A DNA stretch of 64,000 nt, from NCBI RefSeq assembly GCF_902497555.1, contig NZ_CABVGP010000001.1:3762501-3826500 (forward strand). The letters run 5' to 3'. The translations under genes were made by a program, and so were the position numbers. Shown piece by piece: positions 63,003 through 64,000 of the stretch (positions are counted from its first letter, which is position 1; every line of letters begins with the position of its first letter). Source of the DNA: Amycolatopsis camponoti (GTDB lineage: Bacteria; Actinomycetota; Actinomycetes; Mycobacteriales; Pseudonocardiaceae). A model generated the notes under the pieces. That model saw only the letters and a list, made by a program, of their open reading frames with translations. It had not been told where the DNA came from and did not search any database.

Positions 63003-64000
63003 ATGACCGACGCGCGTCCCGTGCCCGGCCGCCTGCCCGTGCTCGGGCACACGGTGGCGCTGCTGCGCAACCCGTTGAAGCTCTTCACTTCCCTTCCGGC
63101 GCACGGAGATGTCGTCGAACTCCGCCTCGGTCCGTTGCCGGTGCACGTGGTCACGACCCCGGAACTGTCCTGGCGGGTGCTCGCCACCGACGCCGACAAG
63201 TTCGACAAGGGCCTGGTCTTCGACAAGATGCGCCCGCTCTTCGGCGACGGCTTGGCCACCTCGAACGGCGAGCTCAACCGCCGCCAGCGCCGCCTGGTGA
63301 TGCCCGCCTTCGGCCGGACGCGGATCGAGGGGTACGCCGAGAACACCATGACGAAGCTGGCCGACGAGCTGGCGAGCTCGTGGCAGCCGGGCGAAGTCGT
63401 CCAGTTCGACCGGCGGATGCAAGACCTCGTGCTGACGATCGCCGGCCAGACGCTTTTCTCGACCGCGCTCGGCGACGAGGCACTGGCGGAACTCCAGCAT
63501 TCGATTCCGATCATGCTGAAATACGTGCTGATCCGGGCTTTTTCTCCGAAATTCGTGGAGAAGCTGCCGATCCCGCCGAACCGGAAGTTCGACGCCGCGG
63601 CCGCGCGCCTGCGTGCCGTCATCGGCGAAACCGTGGTGGCCGCCCGGGAACAGGGAGCCGACCACGGCGACCTGCTGTCGATGCTGCTGCTGGCCCGCGA
63701 CGAGGACACCGGCGAGGGCATGTCCGACCGGCAGGTGCACGACGAGGTCATCACGATCCTCACCACCGGCGCCGAGACCACCGCCGTCGCGCTGGCCTGG
63801 TTCTTCCACGAGCTCGGGCAGCACCCGGAGGTCGAACGGCGGTTCCACGCGGAGGTCGACCAGGTGCTCGGCGGCCGGCCCGCGCGGTTCGAGGACCTGC
63901 CGGACCTGGTGTACACGCACCAGATCGTCAACGAGATCGTGCGCCGCACCCCGCCGCTGATCCTCATGCGCCGCGCCCGCGAAGACGTCGAGCTCGGCGG
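63003..64000 (+). CDS. cytochrome P450 (3' end beyond window)
   Basis: The first 332 residues of a P450. Seen: proline-rich start (RPVPGRLPVLGHTVALLRNP), C-helix region (NRRQRRLVMPAFGRTRIEGY), I-helix TTGAETTAVALAWF with the O2-activating Thr, and the K-helix ExxR (NEIVRRTPP). The heme Cys lies beyond the window. The type resembles bacterial CYP family members that modify terpenoids (pentalenene-oxygenase-like). Divergent from the methyltransferase gene; substrate unknown. Confidence 0.92.
   Translation, partial: MTDARPVPGRLPVLGHTVALLRNPLKLFTSLPAHGDVVELRLGPLPVHVVTTPELSWRVLATDADKFDKGLVFDKMRPLFGDGLATSNGELNRRQRRLVMPAFGRTRIEGYAENTMTKLADELASSWQPGEVVQFDRRMQDLVLTIAGQTLFSTALGDEALAELQHSIPIMLKYVLIRAFSPKFVEKLPIPPNRKFDAAAARLRAVIGETVVAAREQGADHGDLLSMLLLARDEDTGEGMSDRQVHDEVITILTTGAETTAVALAWFFHELGQHPEVERRFHAEVDQVLGGRPARFEDLPDLVYTHQIVNEIVRRTPPLILMRRAREDVELG

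Overview
The window is a high-GC (roughly 70% or more) stretch with frequent GTG/TTG starts, leaderless genes, tightly overlapped operons (ATGA/GTGA), a mycothiol-era redox gene set, a SARP/AfsR-type regulator and WYL, PucR, TetR, ROK and LacI regulators. This points to a filamentous actinomycete. The combination of a propane/Mim-type monooxygenase cluster, a rifampicin monooxygenase plus HelR operon, and a 48-bp GTGAGTGAGAAACAG palindromic repeat suggests Amycolatopsis or a close Pseudonocardiaceae relative; that placement is inference. No rRNA, tRNA, CRISPR array, transposase or integrase gene was seen.

Layout. 0-9 kb: a stress-type island (SRPBCC protein, BrkB-like membrane protein, topoisomerase IB, Rieske-FAD oxidoreductase, anti-sigma kinase-like protein preceded by a CheB remnant, STAS antagonist, carboxylate-amine ligase, hemerythrin protein). 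At least eight of these transcription units carry GNNT-N15-17-GGGYAN promoters of the sigma-B/sigma-F type, two of them back-to-back on opposite strands. 9-15 kb: an M20 amidohydrolase and a five-gene, ATGA-linked sulfonate/sulfate-ester import and desulfonation operon (binding protein, ATPase, permease, flavin monooxygenase, TauD dioxygenase) next to a ROK regulator. 16-29 kb: ArsR-SRPBCC pair, a divergent WYL regulator/epoxide hydrolase pair, a 1006-residue SARP regulator, two FAD monooxygenases, PucR and TetR regulators, a secreted beta-propeller protein.

28.9-40.2 kb: a complete propane/Mim-type soluble diiron monooxygenase cluster. A MimR-like activator is divergent from a small 82-residue ORF, then hydroxylase large subunit, reductase, hydroxylase small subunit, coupling protein, amidohydrolase, MIP18-like protein, zinc alcohol dehydrogenase and a dedicated GroEL-like chaperonin, closed by a strong terminator. 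Two identical-architecture operators (GTCTCA-N3-TGAGAC) flank the small ORF. Alkanes or similar substrates would be oxidised to secondary alcohols and on to ketones by the dehydrogenase.

40.2-52.8 kb: membrane proteins, the helR-rox rifamycin resistance operon behind a RAE-like inverted repeat, a GNAT-TetR pair with three operators, a second epoxide hydrolase/WYL module, a MarR-quinone reductase-SDR group, YceI, TetR, and a pentapeptide-repeat protein. 52.8-62.1 kb: a carbohydrate module (GH31 glycosidase, MalFG-type permeases, binding protein, LacI regulator, secreted multidomain GH3 enzyme) with matching LacI-type operators. 62.1-64 kb: a DUF574-type methyltransferase and a cytochrome P450 cut by the window end.

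Two copies of a 48-bp palindrome lie 20 kb apart; one sits inside the monooxygenase operon, the other supplies the stop codons of two converging genes. A 13-bp motif, GTCCGATGTGGAC, recurs exactly four times inside coding sequence in different reading frames.
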